A stretch of 64,000 nucleotides of DNA from an uncultured Pseudomonadota bacterium (GCA_949286215.1 CASDYX010000002.1:37625-101624), one strand, 5' to 3'. Numbered from the stretch's first letter, positions 51,644 through 60,957 are shown. The notes: a model not told the origin generated them from the sequence alone. Numbers and translations: made by a program.

Positions 51644-52618
51644 ATGCAAAAAATTTCATTAATAGGATGTGGTCGTTGGGGTACTTTTTTGGGTTGGTAT
51701 GCAGGTAATTATTGCGGTTTTGCGCAAGTTGATATGTATGATATTCCGACATCTCCAAACTTTATTGAACTCCTTAATACAAGAAAAAATCCTTATCTTA
51801 CACTATCCGATAACATGGTTTTGCATGATAAAATCGATGATGTTTTGCAAAATGATATAATTATCGTTTCAATCGGGTGCCAGCATTTCAGAGAACTTTG
51901 CAAACAGCTCAATACTTTTAATCTCAAAGGCAAAACTTTCCTTTTGGCCATGAAAGGGTTGGAAACCCCGAGTGCCGAAACAATGTTTTCCATTATGCGC
52001 GAAGAAGTTAAACAAGATATTCATATTGCCATTTTGGCCGGTCCGGGACATGTTCAAGATTATATGAAAGGCGTGCCTTCTTGCGCCGTAATTGACTCTG
52101 ATGAAGAAGAAACTAAAGATAAATTAATTAAAGCTTTGCAAAGTGACTTAATCCGCTTTTACTATGGTTCGGACCTTATTGGTAACCAAGTTGGTGCCGC
52201 ACTCAAAAATGTTATCGGTTTGGCTGCCGGAATTTTAGATGGATTGGAATGGTACGGGCTTAAAGGCGCTTTAATGGCCAGAGCTCCGATTGAGGTTGGG
52301 CGGCTTATTGCTTATTTCGGAGGCAATCCTCGTACCGCCTATGGACTGGCTCACTTAGGCGACTATGAGGCAACTTTGTTTTCACAGCACAGCCACAACC
52401 GCATGTTTGGTGAAAAATTTGCAAGAGGTGAGGACTTTGGCAAATTGGCTGAAGGTGTACCGACACTGCAAGCCGTTAAACTCATTGCCGATAGAGAAAA
52501 TATTGATATGCCGATTTGTCAGGCTCTTTATAAAGCAATTTATGAAAAAGCCGACATCAAAGAAACCATTAAGGCAATGTTTGGTCGCGACCTGAAACAA
52601 GAATTTGAACCATTTTAG
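51644..52618 (+). CDS. gpsA: Glycerol-3-phosphate dehydrogenase [NAD(P)+]
   Basis: 324 aa. Makes sn-glycerol 3-phosphate for phospholipids by reducing dihydroxyacetone phosphate. The Rossmann motif is ISLIGCGRWGTFLG (GxGxxG). AMKGLE, LAGPGHVQDYMKGVPS, the catalytic-Lys region VGAALKNVIGLAAGILDGLEWYG, and GNPRTAYGLAHLGDYEATLFS follow. It is somewhat divergent at the N-terminus (GCGRWGT in place of GxGSWGT). AAGGA precedes ATG 51644. The next gene begins 6 bp on. Confidence 0.92.
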   Translation: MQKISLIGCGRWGTFLGWYAGNYCGFAQVDMYDIPTSPNFIELLNTRKNPYLTLSDNMVLHDKIDDVLQNDIIIVSIGCQHFRELCKQLNTFNLKGKTFLLAMKGLETPSAETMFSIMREEVKQDIHIAILAGPGHVQDYMKGVPSCAVIDSDEEETKDKLIKALQSDLIRFYYGSDLIGNQVGAALKNVIGLAAGILDGLEWYGLKGALMARAPIEVGRLIAYFGGNPRTAYGLAHLGDYEATLFSQHSHNRMFGEKFARGEDFGKLAEGVPTLQAVKLIADRENIDMPICQALYKAIYEKADIKETIKAMFGRDLKQEFEPF

Positions 52619-52624
52619 CTAAAT

Positions 52625-53092
52625 ATGTCTCTGGAACAAGTCAAAAAGTTTTTTGAAGATAAAGGCCAGCATGTTATTGAACTGGAGCAATCTTCGGCAA
52701 CCGTGGAATTGGCGGCTAAAGCCTTAAACGTTGCTCCTGAAAGAATTGCAAAGACGCTTGCTTTTAAGCTCGATGAGGGTGTCGTTTTAATTGTGACCGC
52801 CGGCGATATGAAAATTGATAATGCCAAATATAAAAACTATTTTCATACTAAAGCCAAAATGCTTTCCGCTGATGATGTCTTTTTAGCAACGGGGCATAAA
52901 ATCGGCGGAGTTTGTCCGTTTGCTCTTCCTCAGCCTAAACCCAAAGTTTATTTGGATATTTCTCTCAAAAGATTTGAAAGCGTCTTTCCTGCTTGCGGAA
53001 GCGCAAATTCAGCTATTGAACTCTCTCCTAATGAGCTGTTTTATTTTTCTGATGCGTTAGAGTGGATTGATGTCTGCAAGACTTTAATCTAA
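52625..53092 (+). CDS. YbaK/EbsC family aminoacyl-tRNA deacylase
   Basis: A 155-aa protein of the YbaK/ProX editing fold. It shows VELAAKALNVAPERIAKTLAFK with the catalytic Lys, VLIVTAGDMKID, ATGHKIGGVCPFALP, VYLDISLKRF and PACGSANSAIELSPNELF. These enzymes hydrolyse mischarged tRNA (Cys- or Ala-tRNA-Pro types); exact specificity is not decided. It is co-transcribed with gpsA and ends overlapping the end of the convergent phosphatase gene by 4 bp. Confidence 0.9.
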   Translation: MSLEQVKKFFEDKGQHVIELEQSSATVELAAKALNVAPERIAKTLAFKLDEGVVLIVTAGDMKIDNAKYKNYFHTKAKMLSADDVFLATGHKIGGVCPFALPQPKPKVYLDISLKRFESVFPACGSANSAIELSPNELFYFSDALEWIDVCKTLI

Positions 53093-53670
53093 TCCTTTAG
53101 TTCTTCTTCGAACCAATGGCCGTCATCGTATGTCAGGCGGAGCAAGGCTCCATTTTCGAGCCGTCCCATTTGTATGCCGAACTGCAACATCAAGCACCGG
53201 ATTGCCGCGCTATGTGAAGAGATTCCAATTATCTCTTCAGGGGTATTTAACATCTCGGAAATAGCAGTAAACATGCGTTGCATTATCTCATATTTGCTTT
53301 CGCCGCCCTCAAAGCGAAAATGGATATATTCGGCATCCAGATTGCGCCAATTTTTATATTCTTCGGTTTGAATGATGTCTTTGTGATATTGACCTTCGTT
53401 TACGCCAAAGTTTCCCTCTATTAAGCTCTCTTTTACCTCCACGGGAAGAGATAAAACCTCGCCAATAATCTCTGCTGTTTGCAAGGCGCGTTTTAACGGA
53501 CTGGAATAAATTTTTTGTAAGCCGTAAGGGCGCAAAGTTTCGGCCAAGATGTGCGCCTGAGCAATGCCTGCCAGATTGAGCTCGGGATTATGTCCAGCTC
53601 CTTGCCAGCGGCCTTCTTTGTTAAAATCCGTTTCACCGTGGCGGAAAATATAAAATATCTTTTTACTCAT
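53089..53670 (-). CDS. Histidine phosphatase family protein
   Basis: A 193-aa phosphoglycerate mutase-like phosphatase. The phospho-accepting His is in YIFRHGETDFNKEGRWQG. The second Arg region is IYSSPLKRALQTAEI, the acid is in SLIEGNFGVNEGQ, and the second catalytic His is in IGISSHSAAIRCLM. The substrate is unknown; cobC/GpmB-type and non-specific phosphatases look alike. No cobalamin genes are nearby. Confidence 0.9.
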   Translation of the reverse strand: MSKKIFYIFRHGETDFNKEGRWQGAGHNPELNLAGIAQAHILAETLRPYGLQKIYSSPLKRALQTAEIIGEVLSLPVEVKESLIEGNFGVNEGQYHKDIIQTEEYKNWRNLDAEYIHFRFEGGESKYEIMQRMFTAISEMLNTPEEIIGISSHSAAIRCLMLQFGIQMGRLENGALLRLTYDDGHWFEEELKD

Positions 53671-53799
53671 GAGGTTTCCTTCAAAATCTCAAACATCATC
53701 TCCTCATAGTCACGGTTTTTAGCTTACAAAATAATCCGTTAAAATCTGTTTAAAATGAACAATCCCTTGCCTAAAGTTTAGGACAAGGGATTTGTTTGG

Positions 53800-54126
53800 T
53801 TACTTTTGGCGCAAGCTCCCCACAAAAAAGGAAATTGCCGCCACCGCAAATAATGCGCATACACCATAAATGCCCCAAGGGGTAAAATCATAACTCATTG
53901 TTGCAACAATAAACATCAGCAAAACCACGTAGAGTAAGACGCCACACAAAACGCCCATCACAAAAGTTTTGGCTTTACGTTGTTCTTTCGGCGTGGCTTT
54001 AAGCGTTAAAAAATCAGGATTTTTCTTTTTCATCCGGTTCCATACAATTAACGCAAGGATACAGGCGATAATCCCGACGACACTCCAAGACACAAGCACT
54101 AATTTTAACTGTTCAAGTCCTTCCAT
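53800..54126 (-). CDS. Small membrane protein, unknown
   Basis: A 108-aa protein with three hydrophobic helices (about 8-28, 50-73, 82-102) and a basic loop KKKNPDFLTLKATPKEQRKAKTF. No family recognised. An inverted repeat with nested arms (AATCCCTTG ... CAAGGGATT, 53762-53793) follows its stop and may terminate it. Confidence 0.65.
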   Translation of the reverse strand: MEGLEQLKLVLVSWSVVGIIACILALIVWNRMKKKNPDFLTLKATPKEQRKAKTFVMGVLCGVLLYVVLLMFIVATMSYDFTPWGIYGVCALFAVAAISFFVGSLRQK

Positions 54127-54294
54127 AAAAATATTGTTTTTAGGTTATAAAATAATAAAAATTTGTGTGATGATTATAAAACAAAAAAGGGGGATGTCAA
54201 CTTAAAATAATTTGCGCGTCTTCATTGGGAAATTTTCATTTAAAAGTATTGGCTTATCCGATATAGTATATGGAGTGTATATTGGAGTTGAGAT

Positions 54295-54900
54295 ATGACG
54301 ACCAAACCTAAATTTACCATCAAAAAGAAACCCTCTTTTACAATAGGAGAAAAAAAGCCTATTTATACCTTTGGCGAAAGAAGGCCTGTATGCACCTTTG
54401 GTGAAAAAAGGCCCCCTTTTACCATCAAAACACCCAAAAGAGTAAAAGATGTTCCTGCTTTTCATCAAGGAACAAGTATGCCTATTAACACAAAAGAAGA
54501 CCTAAAAGAAATTGTTGAAGAGCCATGTCTTAAAGCCTGCCAAGAATTATTTGAAAAAAACATTGAGACAATGGATTCCGGCTGTAACGGCGAAAATTGC
54601 CCTGATTGCGCCTATATCATCATTAATTATGACACATTAGATAAAAACAACCAACGTATTGCCGACAATATGGTGGCTAACGGCTCGGCAAAATTTTTCC
54701 CGAAAAGCGATATTTGCGTGCGCAACTATTTTAATCAGATATTTATTAAGGTTCCGACTTCGCCCGAAGAACTTGTCAGCAAGGTTGAAAAAAGGTTGTG
54801 CAATGCTATTCAAGGCTTTGTTCTGCAAAGACGAATTGTCAAAAAAATGGATCCGCAACAAATTATTGCTATGCATATGCGCGCCCAAAATATGAAGTAA
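54295..54900 (+). CDS. Protein with N-terminal short tandem repeats, unknown
   Basis: A 201-aa protein. Residues 4-45 consist of about five repeats of 8-9 residues: KFTIKKKPS, FTIGEKKPI, YTFGERRPV, CTFGEKRPP, FTIKTPK. They alternate a beta-like FTI/YTF with a basic Pro turn. A second domain holds clustered Cys (PCLKACQELF, GCNGENCPDCAYII) that could bind a metal, then a helical basic tail. No family recognised. GGAGTTGAG precedes the ATG. A lone gene. Confidence 0.65.
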   Translation: MTTKPKFTIKKKPSFTIGEKKPIYTFGERRPVCTFGEKRPPFTIKTPKRVKDVPAFHQGTSMPINTKEDLKEIVEEPCLKACQELFEKNIETMDSGCNGENCPDCAYIIINYDTLDKNNQRIADNMVANGSAKFFPKSDICVRNYFNQIFIKVPTSPEELVSKVEKRLCNAIQGFVLQRRIVKKMDPQQIIAMHMRAQNMK

Positions 54901-54903
54901 GCT

Positions 54904-55389
54904 TTATATTTGAACTTTTGCAAAATATTTTTTTAAATCTTGTATTGCTTTAATTACTTGTTGCATATTTTCTTTATCTTTAAGTAAAATTTGAGCTTTT
55001 CCCATTAATTCGCCTAAGACTGAATATTTATTTTGTATTTTTACCAAGTCATGGAGAGGAATAATTACAAAATGAATATGTCCATCAGGCTTCTCATAAA
55101 ACATATAGGTCATTTTATTACAGTTAAAAATTTCCCCAACAGCTTTTTTACAAAGAACCATTAATTTATGCAATTCATTAATCTCGTCATCTGTTAAATC
55201 CATATAATTGGAAACATGACGCATAGGAGAAATTACCATCATCCCCGGATAAGCTATTTCAAAATCTTGGCTTAAATCCCATAACTTTGTTTGAAAAATT
55301 CGTCCTTCCTTAAATTTATTTGAATCAATAACGACACATCCGGCACAAGGGCTATCTATAGTTTCGCCAAAAATTGTTGTAAATTGCAT
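54904..55389 (-). CDS. HIT-like protein with incomplete His triad
   Basis: A 161-aa protein with histidine-triad layout: SPCAGCVVIDSNKFKEGRIF, PGMMVISPMRHVSNYMDLTDDEINEL, then DGHIHFVIIPLHD. The HxHxHxx motif reads H-I-H-F-V, so the first two His are kept and the third is Val. Activity on nucleotides may be changed. ATG 55389 has AAGGAGAAG upstream; the longer in-frame reading from 55443 lacks one. Confidence 0.75.
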   Translation of the reverse strand: MQFTTIFGETIDSPCAGCVVIDSNKFKEGRIFQTKLWDLSQDFEIAYPGMMVISPMRHVSNYMDLTDDEINELHKLMVLCKKAVGEIFNCNKMTYMFYEKPDGHIHFVIIPLHDLVKIQNKYSVLGELMGKAQILLKDKENMQQVIKAIQDLKKYFAKVQI

Positions 55390-55471
55390 ATTCTTCTCCT
55401 TAACTCTCTTTGATAAGTTATAGAGAAAATTATAGATAGTCAACTAATCTTAAGCCACAAAAAAAGCGTCC

Positions 55472-55703
55472 TTAAAAGCTCTCCCCCTGAATGGATGAGA
55501 TATGCCTGTTTATTGCCAACAAATCCGGATAGTTTGTCGCGGCCGTTTGAAACTCCGCCAAACCGTTCACAACATCATGGTCGGTTATGACAATAGCCGT
55601 CAAACCTATTGGGTGAGTTTTTTATTATCTTTGTCGATGTATCCGTACCATCAGATGCTGTGGACTGGCGGGGCAAATCTATCATCTACCCGTCTCTTTC
55701 TCT
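55472..55703 (-). pseudogene. Decayed N-terminal remnant of a PHP-domain phosphoesterase
   Basis: Two minus-strand frames together match the start of TrpH-like PHP proteins. From ATG 55686: MIDLPRQSTASDGTDTSTKI (PHP motif DLHxHSxxSDG with both His lost). Then, after a frame change near 55620: LTAIVITDHDVVNGLAEF and a stop at 55472-55474. The remaining two thirds of the gene is gone. No single frame is open. This fills most of the 517-bp gap between the HIT gene and 55907. Confidence 0.7.
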
Positions 55704-55829
55704 CATATTGAGGGCAGATTAGCACATCTCTTAAAACTTGCCAACAGAGCAGAGGAAAAATCCGCATAAATTTTTGAAACAGCACAAAATCTTTTACATC
55801 TCCCCCAAAAGTCTTAAGCACTTAAATAC

Positions 55830-55858
55830 TTGACAAAGGACATGAAACAATATACACT
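55830..55858 (+). promoter_or_regulatory. Promoter of gene 55907
   Basis: Consensus TTGACA (55830-55835), a 17-base spacer, TACACT (55853-55858; TATACA two bases earlier also fits). About 49 bases before the ATG. Confidence 0.65.
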
Positions 55859-55906
55859 CCTCTGACAAAACGTTATTTTTGTGTCTATCATCTAAATTTT
55901 AATTTT

Positions 55907-56647
55907 ATGAATAAAAAAACAGTACTATTGCTTAGCGGTCTTGCCGCTTGTTTCTGTGCCGCTGCTGCAAAGGCATTAACCCAAGACAGCAGAGAAGCGA
56001 ATTTGCAGGATATGATACTTCAGTATGGGCGCATTAAGCCCCAATATGAAGGAATGGTTTTTAGTGTGACTTCCAAGGCATTTCAAAATTGGTATGCCGA
56101 CTTATACGGTTTTAGTTTGGGTGAACTTGTTGCGGCTCTGTTTTATACAAGCTCAGAGCATAAAAAGCTTATTGACAAAGACCCTACGCATACATGGGCT
56201 CTTCTAAACACTATGGCTGTAGAGTGGAATGGGAATTATCCGGATTTAGAAACGAGTTTTCTTGTCTATAATGCTGCTGATGCATTATACCGAAGTTGGG
56301 CTGATTATAGAAGCGGCTATCAAAAGTATCTCCGAGCACTCCGTGTTATGTATTATAATGAAAATCGGATACAAATTGAAGGAAGTTTGATATCTCGTAA
56401 TTCAACCTTATTCATATGGGATTATAATCGGAAGCAAGATTTGTGCAATATGGAGGTAGATATTAACAAACCCTCCCTGAGCCAGATAAAAGATTTTGTC
56501 CGTAAGCAGGTTGAACAAAATATCCATTGGATTTGGCCGACCTTGCAGAAAGAAGCCCAACGCTGTCAGAAAGAAAACCCCCAGTGGGTAGATTCTGTAT
56601 ATGAGAAGATTGATGAAATTGGTAGCAAACTGTTTGTATCACTATAA
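55907..56647 (+). CDS. Exported protein, unknown
   Basis: A 246-aa protein with signal peptide MNKKTVLLLSGLAACFCAAAAKA (cleavage near AKA/LTQ). The mature part is helical and Trp/Tyr-rich (NWYADLYGFSLGELVAALFYTSS, ALYRSWADYRSGYQKYLRALRVMYY) and has two C-terminal Cys. No family recognised. A strong promoter precedes it, and a bidirectional terminator follows that it shares with tRNA-Val. Confidence 0.7.
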   Translation: MNKKTVLLLSGLAACFCAAAAKALTQDSREANLQDMILQYGRIKPQYEGMVFSVTSKAFQNWYADLYGFSLGELVAALFYTSSEHKKLIDKDPTHTWALLNTMAVEWNGNYPDLETSFLVYNAADALYRSWADYRSGYQKYLRALRVMYYNENRIQIEGSLISRNSTLFIWDYNRKQDLCNMEVDINKPSLSQIKDFVRKQVEQNIHWIWPTLQKEAQRCQKENPQWVDSVYEKIDEIGSKLFVSL

Positions 56648-56671
56648 TACAAGAAGTTCTCTACCTATACG

Positions 56672-56706
56672 AAAAAGCGTCCGCCTTTGCGAACGCTTTT
56701 TTTTAA
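56672..56706. terminator. Bidirectional terminator (55907 gene / tRNA-Val)
   Basis: AAAGCGT and ACGCTTT arms with an extended imperfect stem; A run on the left and T run on the right. It serves the plus-strand gene and the minus-strand tRNA. Confidence 0.8.
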
Positions 56707-56707
56707 T

Positions 56708-56784
<77 letters not shown>

Positions 56785-56948
56785 ATCGAACTCTTGTTTG
56801 ATACAATAATTGTTTTTACAAATCAAGCAAAATTTTAGTTTTCTGATAATTTTTTATTGGCGTAAATTATTAAAAAGTTAATCTTTTATCTTTATAATCT
56901 TCTTTGCAACGTACACTTTTATCTTTTATTCAAGAGAAAGGAAATATC

Positions 56949-57836
56949 TTGTCGGATAAAATTATTGATTTTTCAGTCGATTATTCAAAGCTCAAAATCT
57001 TTGATGAGTTTAACACCAAAGATATTAAGTTTCCTATGGTTTTATCCGTTCCTCATAAAGGAAGCGTTTTTCCTGAAGAGTTTTTGGCTCACACAAAATA
57101 TTCTCCCGAAGAACTGAGATGTAATGAAGACTCCTTTGTTGATGAGTTGGTCGTTCCCGCCTCTAATGCCGGTATCCCTATGGTGGCAATGAATATTTCC
57201 CGCGTGTTTGTTGATGTGAATCGTGATAAAATCGAACTCGACCCTACTATGTTTTATAACCATCCGCAAGCAGATACAAATGCCGGCGGAAGAAGATGCC
57301 GTGTCGGTTTGGGCGTTATTCATAGAATCACCGCTAAAAACCATAACATATATGATGGACTCCTCAACTATGATGAAGTTCAAGAGCGCTTCAAAAATGT
57401 CTATGATGTTTATCACAAAAAGCTCCAGCAACTCATTGATAAAGTTATAAAAAAATTTGGATTTTGCATGGTTTTGGACTGCCACTCAATGCCGTCTGAA
57501 ATTTGCTCTCTAATGCAAGATACCAATAAAATTGATTTTTGCCTCGGTACGTTGTTTGAACAAAGTTGTCCGCCAGATATGCACGCTATATTCAAAGACG
57601 CTTTGGTAAAAAAAGGCTATAATGTAGCCGATAACTGCCCTTATTCAGGTGCCTTTATCACTTTTAACTACTGCCAACCCCGAAAAGGAATCTACACCAT
57701 GCAAATGGAGATTAATCGCGGGCTTTATATGAATGAACGTGTGTATAAAAAAAATGACGCATTTTCAAAGCTTAGTGAAGACATTTCGCAGGCAATTCTT
57801 GGCTTAGGCAACTTTTTGCTGGATTTTAAAAAATAA
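56949..57836 (+). CDS. N-formylglutamate amidohydrolase family protein
   Basis: A 295-aa member of the FGase/HutG family: VLSVPHKGSVFPEEF, ISRVFVDVNRDKIELDPTMF, VGLGVIHRI, MVLDCHSMPS, and MEINRGLYMNE carry the conserved His/Asp/Glu. It would hydrolyse N-formyl or similar amides of acidic amino acids; no hut genes are nearby, so the pathway is not clear. Start TTG 56949 has AAAGGAAA 5 bases before it. An upstream in-frame start (56904) has no ribosome site. Confidence 0.88.
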   Translation: MSDKIIDFSVDYSKLKIFDEFNTKDIKFPMVLSVPHKGSVFPEEFLAHTKYSPEELRCNEDSFVDELVVPASNAGIPMVAMNISRVFVDVNRDKIELDPTMFYNHPQADTNAGGRRCRVGLGVIHRITAKNHNIYDGLLNYDEVQERFKNVYDVYHKKLQQLIDKVIKKFGFCMVLDCHSMPSEICSLMQDTNKIDFCLGTLFEQSCPPDMHAIFKDALVKKGYNVADNCPYSGAFITFNYCQPRKGIYTMQMEINRGLYMNERVYKKNDAFSKLSEDISQAILGLGNFLLDFKK

Positions 57837-58069
57837 TTGTGTTATAACCCCTCTTGACTTCAGCGAATGAGAGGTAATGCCTTTCTTATTTTTATCGCTG
57901 TGAATTAGTTATAAGCTATGATTATACTTAAGTTTTTTTGAGAGTATGTCAGGAGTTTGTATTTGAACAACCAACCTCAAAACTTTAAATTTTATCAGGC
58001 TTAACACGAACTGAAATTGGCATATTTGTTGCATAGGGATGTTTGTGGCCGTTTTGAGGGAACAGAGGG

Positions 58070-58846
58070 ATGCGAAATTTCGTGTCAAAAATTTTAATGT
58101 TTTTTGTTATCTTGCTGATGTTGCTTCAGCCGGTACAGGTGAAAGCGGCTCAACGTTTTGTTGACGATACTTATGTTTGTATGCAAGCCACACAAAAATT
58201 TGAAAAACAATATAACATCAAAAAACACCTTCTTACCACTATTTCCAGCGTCGAAACCGGTCGTTGGAATGAAGAAGCTCAGCAATCTCTTGCTTGGCCT
58301 TGGACCATTAATGCTCAAGGTAAAGGACAATTTTTTAAGACAAAGGCTGAAGCCGTTCGCGCTATTAAAAAACTTCAGGCTCAAGGCGTAAAAAGCATTG
58401 ACGTCGGCTGCATGCAAATTAATTTGTCTTATCACGGAAATGCGTTTGACAGCATTGAAGATGCTCTTGATCCGCAGAAAAATGTTGAATATGCCGCACA
58501 ATATTTAACCAAACTCTATAAAAGAAATAATAAAGATTGGTTACAAGCCGCTATGGCTTATCATTCAACCACTCCTCGTAAAGCCCTGAGATATAAAAAG
58601 AAAATCGTTTCTGCTTACGAGATGGTTAAAACCGCTCATCAAGACAGAGAAGATCGTTTGTTTGGTGAACGGATTGAAGCGCAGAAAACTGCTTTGAACG
58701 AATCTCGTAAAAACACTAAAGCCATCAGAACGGCTAATGTGAAAACACGTAACGCTCAAAGAGAAATGGCTCGTATTGACGCTAATGCGTGGAGAGAAGC
58801 TAAATTAGCTGAGTATAGACGCAACAAAGTCATTGCAAGCAACTAA
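58070..58846 (+). CDS. Lytic transglycosylase (SLT-like), exported
   Basis: A 258-aa protein with signal peptide VSKILMFFVILLMLLQPVQVKA. The catalytic domain holds Glu in TTISSVETGRWN, then SLAWPWTINAQGKGQFF, VGCMQINLSYHGNAF and AAMAYHSTTPRKALRY, the pattern of alphaproteobacterial SLT-like enzymes. They cut peptidoglycan glycan strands to make space for envelope machines. The C-terminal 70 residues are a basic, charged helix. GAGGG precedes the ATG. The 233 bp upstream shows no other gene. Confidence 0.85.
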   Translation: MRNFVSKILMFFVILLMLLQPVQVKAAQRFVDDTYVCMQATQKFEKQYNIKKHLLTTISSVETGRWNEEAQQSLAWPWTINAQGKGQFFKTKAEAVRAIKKLQAQGVKSIDVGCMQINLSYHGNAFDSIEDALDPQKNVEYAAQYLTKLYKRNNKDWLQAAMAYHSTTPRKALRYKKKIVSAYEMVKTAHQDREDRLFGERIEAQKTALNESRKNTKAIRTANVKTRNAQREMARIDANAWREAKLAEYRRNKVIASN

Positions 58847-58879
58847 TCATCTTGCTAACTTGGCTTGGAAAGAGCCAAA

Positions 58880-60397
58880 ATGATGATACAATCTATTCAT
58901 AAGGTCGGTTTATACTGGCAGCCGCTTGGAGGTAATAATATTGACCAAATCAGCGGGCACTGCTATCGGTATACCGACCTTCAGCAACTTAAAAACAATA
59001 AATTGGAGCCTACTACCATTATTGTGGATTTAGGCAAGTTTGATAATTTTCAGGCATTCAATGTCAAAAACACAGTAGCAGCCGTGCCTGATATTCGGCA
59101 TTTACTAGGAAAGACTCCTGATTGCGCAAAGGCTATTTTCCTCACCCATTCTCACCCCGACCATTTGAACGGCATTATCCATTATTTGAAGGCCGGATAT
59201 ACTTTGCCTAATCTCTATGCCGGCAAATATACTTTTATGATTTTGGAGGATTTGTATAATCTCTTTCAAATTCCTAAAACCCGCCGTCCAGCGCAAATTG
59301 AAATCAAACCTGGAGATAATGTCAAAATCGGCTCTTTGGAGATAGAAGTCATCAGCTCCAGCCATACTTGTTTTGATAGTTTCGGCTTTATCATCAAGTC
59401 AAAAAACGCAGTCGTCTATCATACCGGCGATATGAAAATTGACCAATCAACATTCTTCCGAAAACCAACTGATTTGAAACGGATTAAAGACTTATCAGGA
59501 GAAATTAATTATATTGTTGCCGATTTTTATGGTATTTATGACGACGGTTTTGCCATTAAGGAAGTGACGACTTATAAAAAGCTCGTGCAAATTTTGAAAA
59601 AGCACAACAAGCCCAAAATCTTTTTGCCTGTATATCCGACACATCCCGAAATGTATATTATTGCATTTTTAGCGGCGCTTAAGCTCAAAAAGAATGTCGT
59701 CTTTTTTGGGAATCCTGATTTTTATAGCTATCTTAATTTGATTCAGAAATATGGCATTGATTTTAACAAAATGGCCGCGGGACGCATCAAGGTGATTTAT
59801 ACTCATGAACGAGACGAAATTGCGACCTTGGATAATAATTATGTGGTGATTGGGACGTATAATCACGTTTCTAACGCCTTTGACGCGTCAAGATATAACT
59901 GTTTTGGTATCATTACAGCTAAAACTTTTTTTAACCCGCTCAAAGGGCAATTAAATGCCCATAACATTCGATTTATCAGTGTGGATGATGCGCCTGAACT
60001 ACAAGGGTTCGGGCACGGTTTTTGGGGAGATATGGAATATCTTCATCTGCTTGTGCCGTGGGCAAAATTTATTCCAACCCATACCCCTCAATTCGTAATT
60101 AATAATGTACGAGAGTTGGCTGCTTTCAGCCATATGGACATTATTGCCCCTACGCCTCAAAACAACCAAATTTGGCGCTTACAGAAAAAATCTTGTGAAT
60201 TGATAAGTTCTATGCCGGCAAAATGGCTCCTTGCTCTAGAAAGCGGTGAGAATTATCATTTTACAGAAGTTTTTCAAAAAGCTACTTCGGGGCAAGGTTT
60301 TTTGAAGCGAACAATCAGCAATCGGCGGTGTTTGCGGCGCTTTAAGATGTATCTGCATTTGCGCAAAAATCCGCTCAAGCCTAAATTTAAGCACTAA
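58880..60397 (+). CDS. MBL-fold hydrolase (RNase J-like)
   Basis: A 505-aa protein. The metal-binding motif is FLTHSHPDHLNG (HxHxDH), followed by ISSSHTCFDSFGFII, YHTGDMKID with the bridging Asp, and VADFYGIYDD. The long C-terminal part resembles the beta-CASP region of RNase J proteins in order, but without a clear RNA-binding domain. It might process RNA or be a non-nuclease MBL enzyme. ATG 58880 follows GGAAAGAG; TTG 58865 is less likely. It lies 33 bp after the lytic transglycosylase gene, so probably one unit. Confidence 0.78.
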   Translation: MMIQSIHKVGLYWQPLGGNNIDQISGHCYRYTDLQQLKNNKLEPTTIIVDLGKFDNFQAFNVKNTVAAVPDIRHLLGKTPDCAKAIFLTHSHPDHLNGIIHYLKAGYTLPNLYAGKYTFMILEDLYNLFQIPKTRRPAQIEIKPGDNVKIGSLEIEVISSSHTCFDSFGFIIKSKNAVVYHTGDMKIDQSTFFRKPTDLKRIKDLSGEINYIVADFYGIYDDGFAIKEVTTYKKLVQILKKHNKPKIFLPVYPTHPEMYIIAFLAALKLKKNVVFFGNPDFYSYLNLIQKYGIDFNKMAAGRIKVIYTHERDEIATLDNNYVVIGTYNHVSNAFDASRYNCFGIITAKTFFNPLKGQLNAHNIRFISVDDAPELQGFGHGFWGDMEYLHLLVPWAKFIPTHTPQFVINNVRELAAFSHMDIIAPTPQNNQIWRLQKKSCELISSMPAKWLLALESGENYHFTEVFQKATSGQGFLKRTISNRRCLRRFKMYLHLRKNPLKPKFKH

Positions 60398-60425
60398 AAA
60401 AGGAGCTCTAAAAAGCTCCTTTGTG
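60398..60425. terminator. Bidirectional terminator (MBL gene / 60443 gene)
   Basis: AAGGAGCT and AGCTCCTT arms with a short A-rich loop. Confidence 0.8.
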
Positions 60426-60442
60426 TTTTTGTGAGATTTGCT

Positions 60443-60868
60443 TTAGTCTTCGTCTTTTTGGTACTTGGTAGGTATTCTATCATAGACCATATCGCGGACT
60501 TTTTCATATTTTTGCCGCATTTGGTCTTGAAGCTCCTCTTCACTTAGAGAGGTTAAAAAGTCGCTGCCCTGCATGTGGTAAATTTCTCTATTCAGACCAT
60601 CATACAAGTAACACAGCTTGCGCACCGTGTAGCGTTCTAACTCTTTTCTGACCATGTAAGGATTATTTAAATCCTCAACATTGTCCAGAAAATCATCTAA
60701 CACTTGCCGGCTCTTTTTTACTGACTTTTTGCCTGGGCGCGCGTTATACTCGCCAATCAACCAGAAGATAAAAATCAAGAATACTGGGAAACCAAACCGA
60801 AGATCCCAAAGCATCATTAAAATACAAATAACAAAAAAAACTGCCACATAAAGATTTTTTGTTTTCAT
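60443..60868 (-). CDS. Membrane protein with C-terminal helical domain, unknown
   Basis: A 141-aa protein with two close transmembrane helices (about 5-21 and 25-40) and a charged cytoplasmic domain (KSRQVLDDFLDNVEDL, RKELERYTVRKLCYLYDGLN). No family recognised. It shares the terminator at 60398 with the MBL gene and lies on the same strand as mntP upstream (90-bp gap). Confidence 0.65.
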   Translation of the reverse strand: MKTKNLYVAVFFVICILMMLWDLRFGFPVFLIFIFWLIGEYNARPGKKSVKKSRQVLDDFLDNVEDLNNPYMVRKELERYTVRKLCYLYDGLNREIYHMQGSDFLTSLSEEELQDQMRQKYEKVRDMVYDRIPTKYQKDED

Positions 60869-60957
60869 CTCAAAAAAGTTTTAAGTTTAACAATATAAAT
60901 ATAATAATCACTCTTTGAGAGGCATCATAACCCAAAAATCTTTTTTGTCTAGTGTTT

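Noticed and set aside
55502..55711. 69-codon plus-strand frame
   Set aside because: Antisense to the PHP-domain remnant; no ribosome site or motif.
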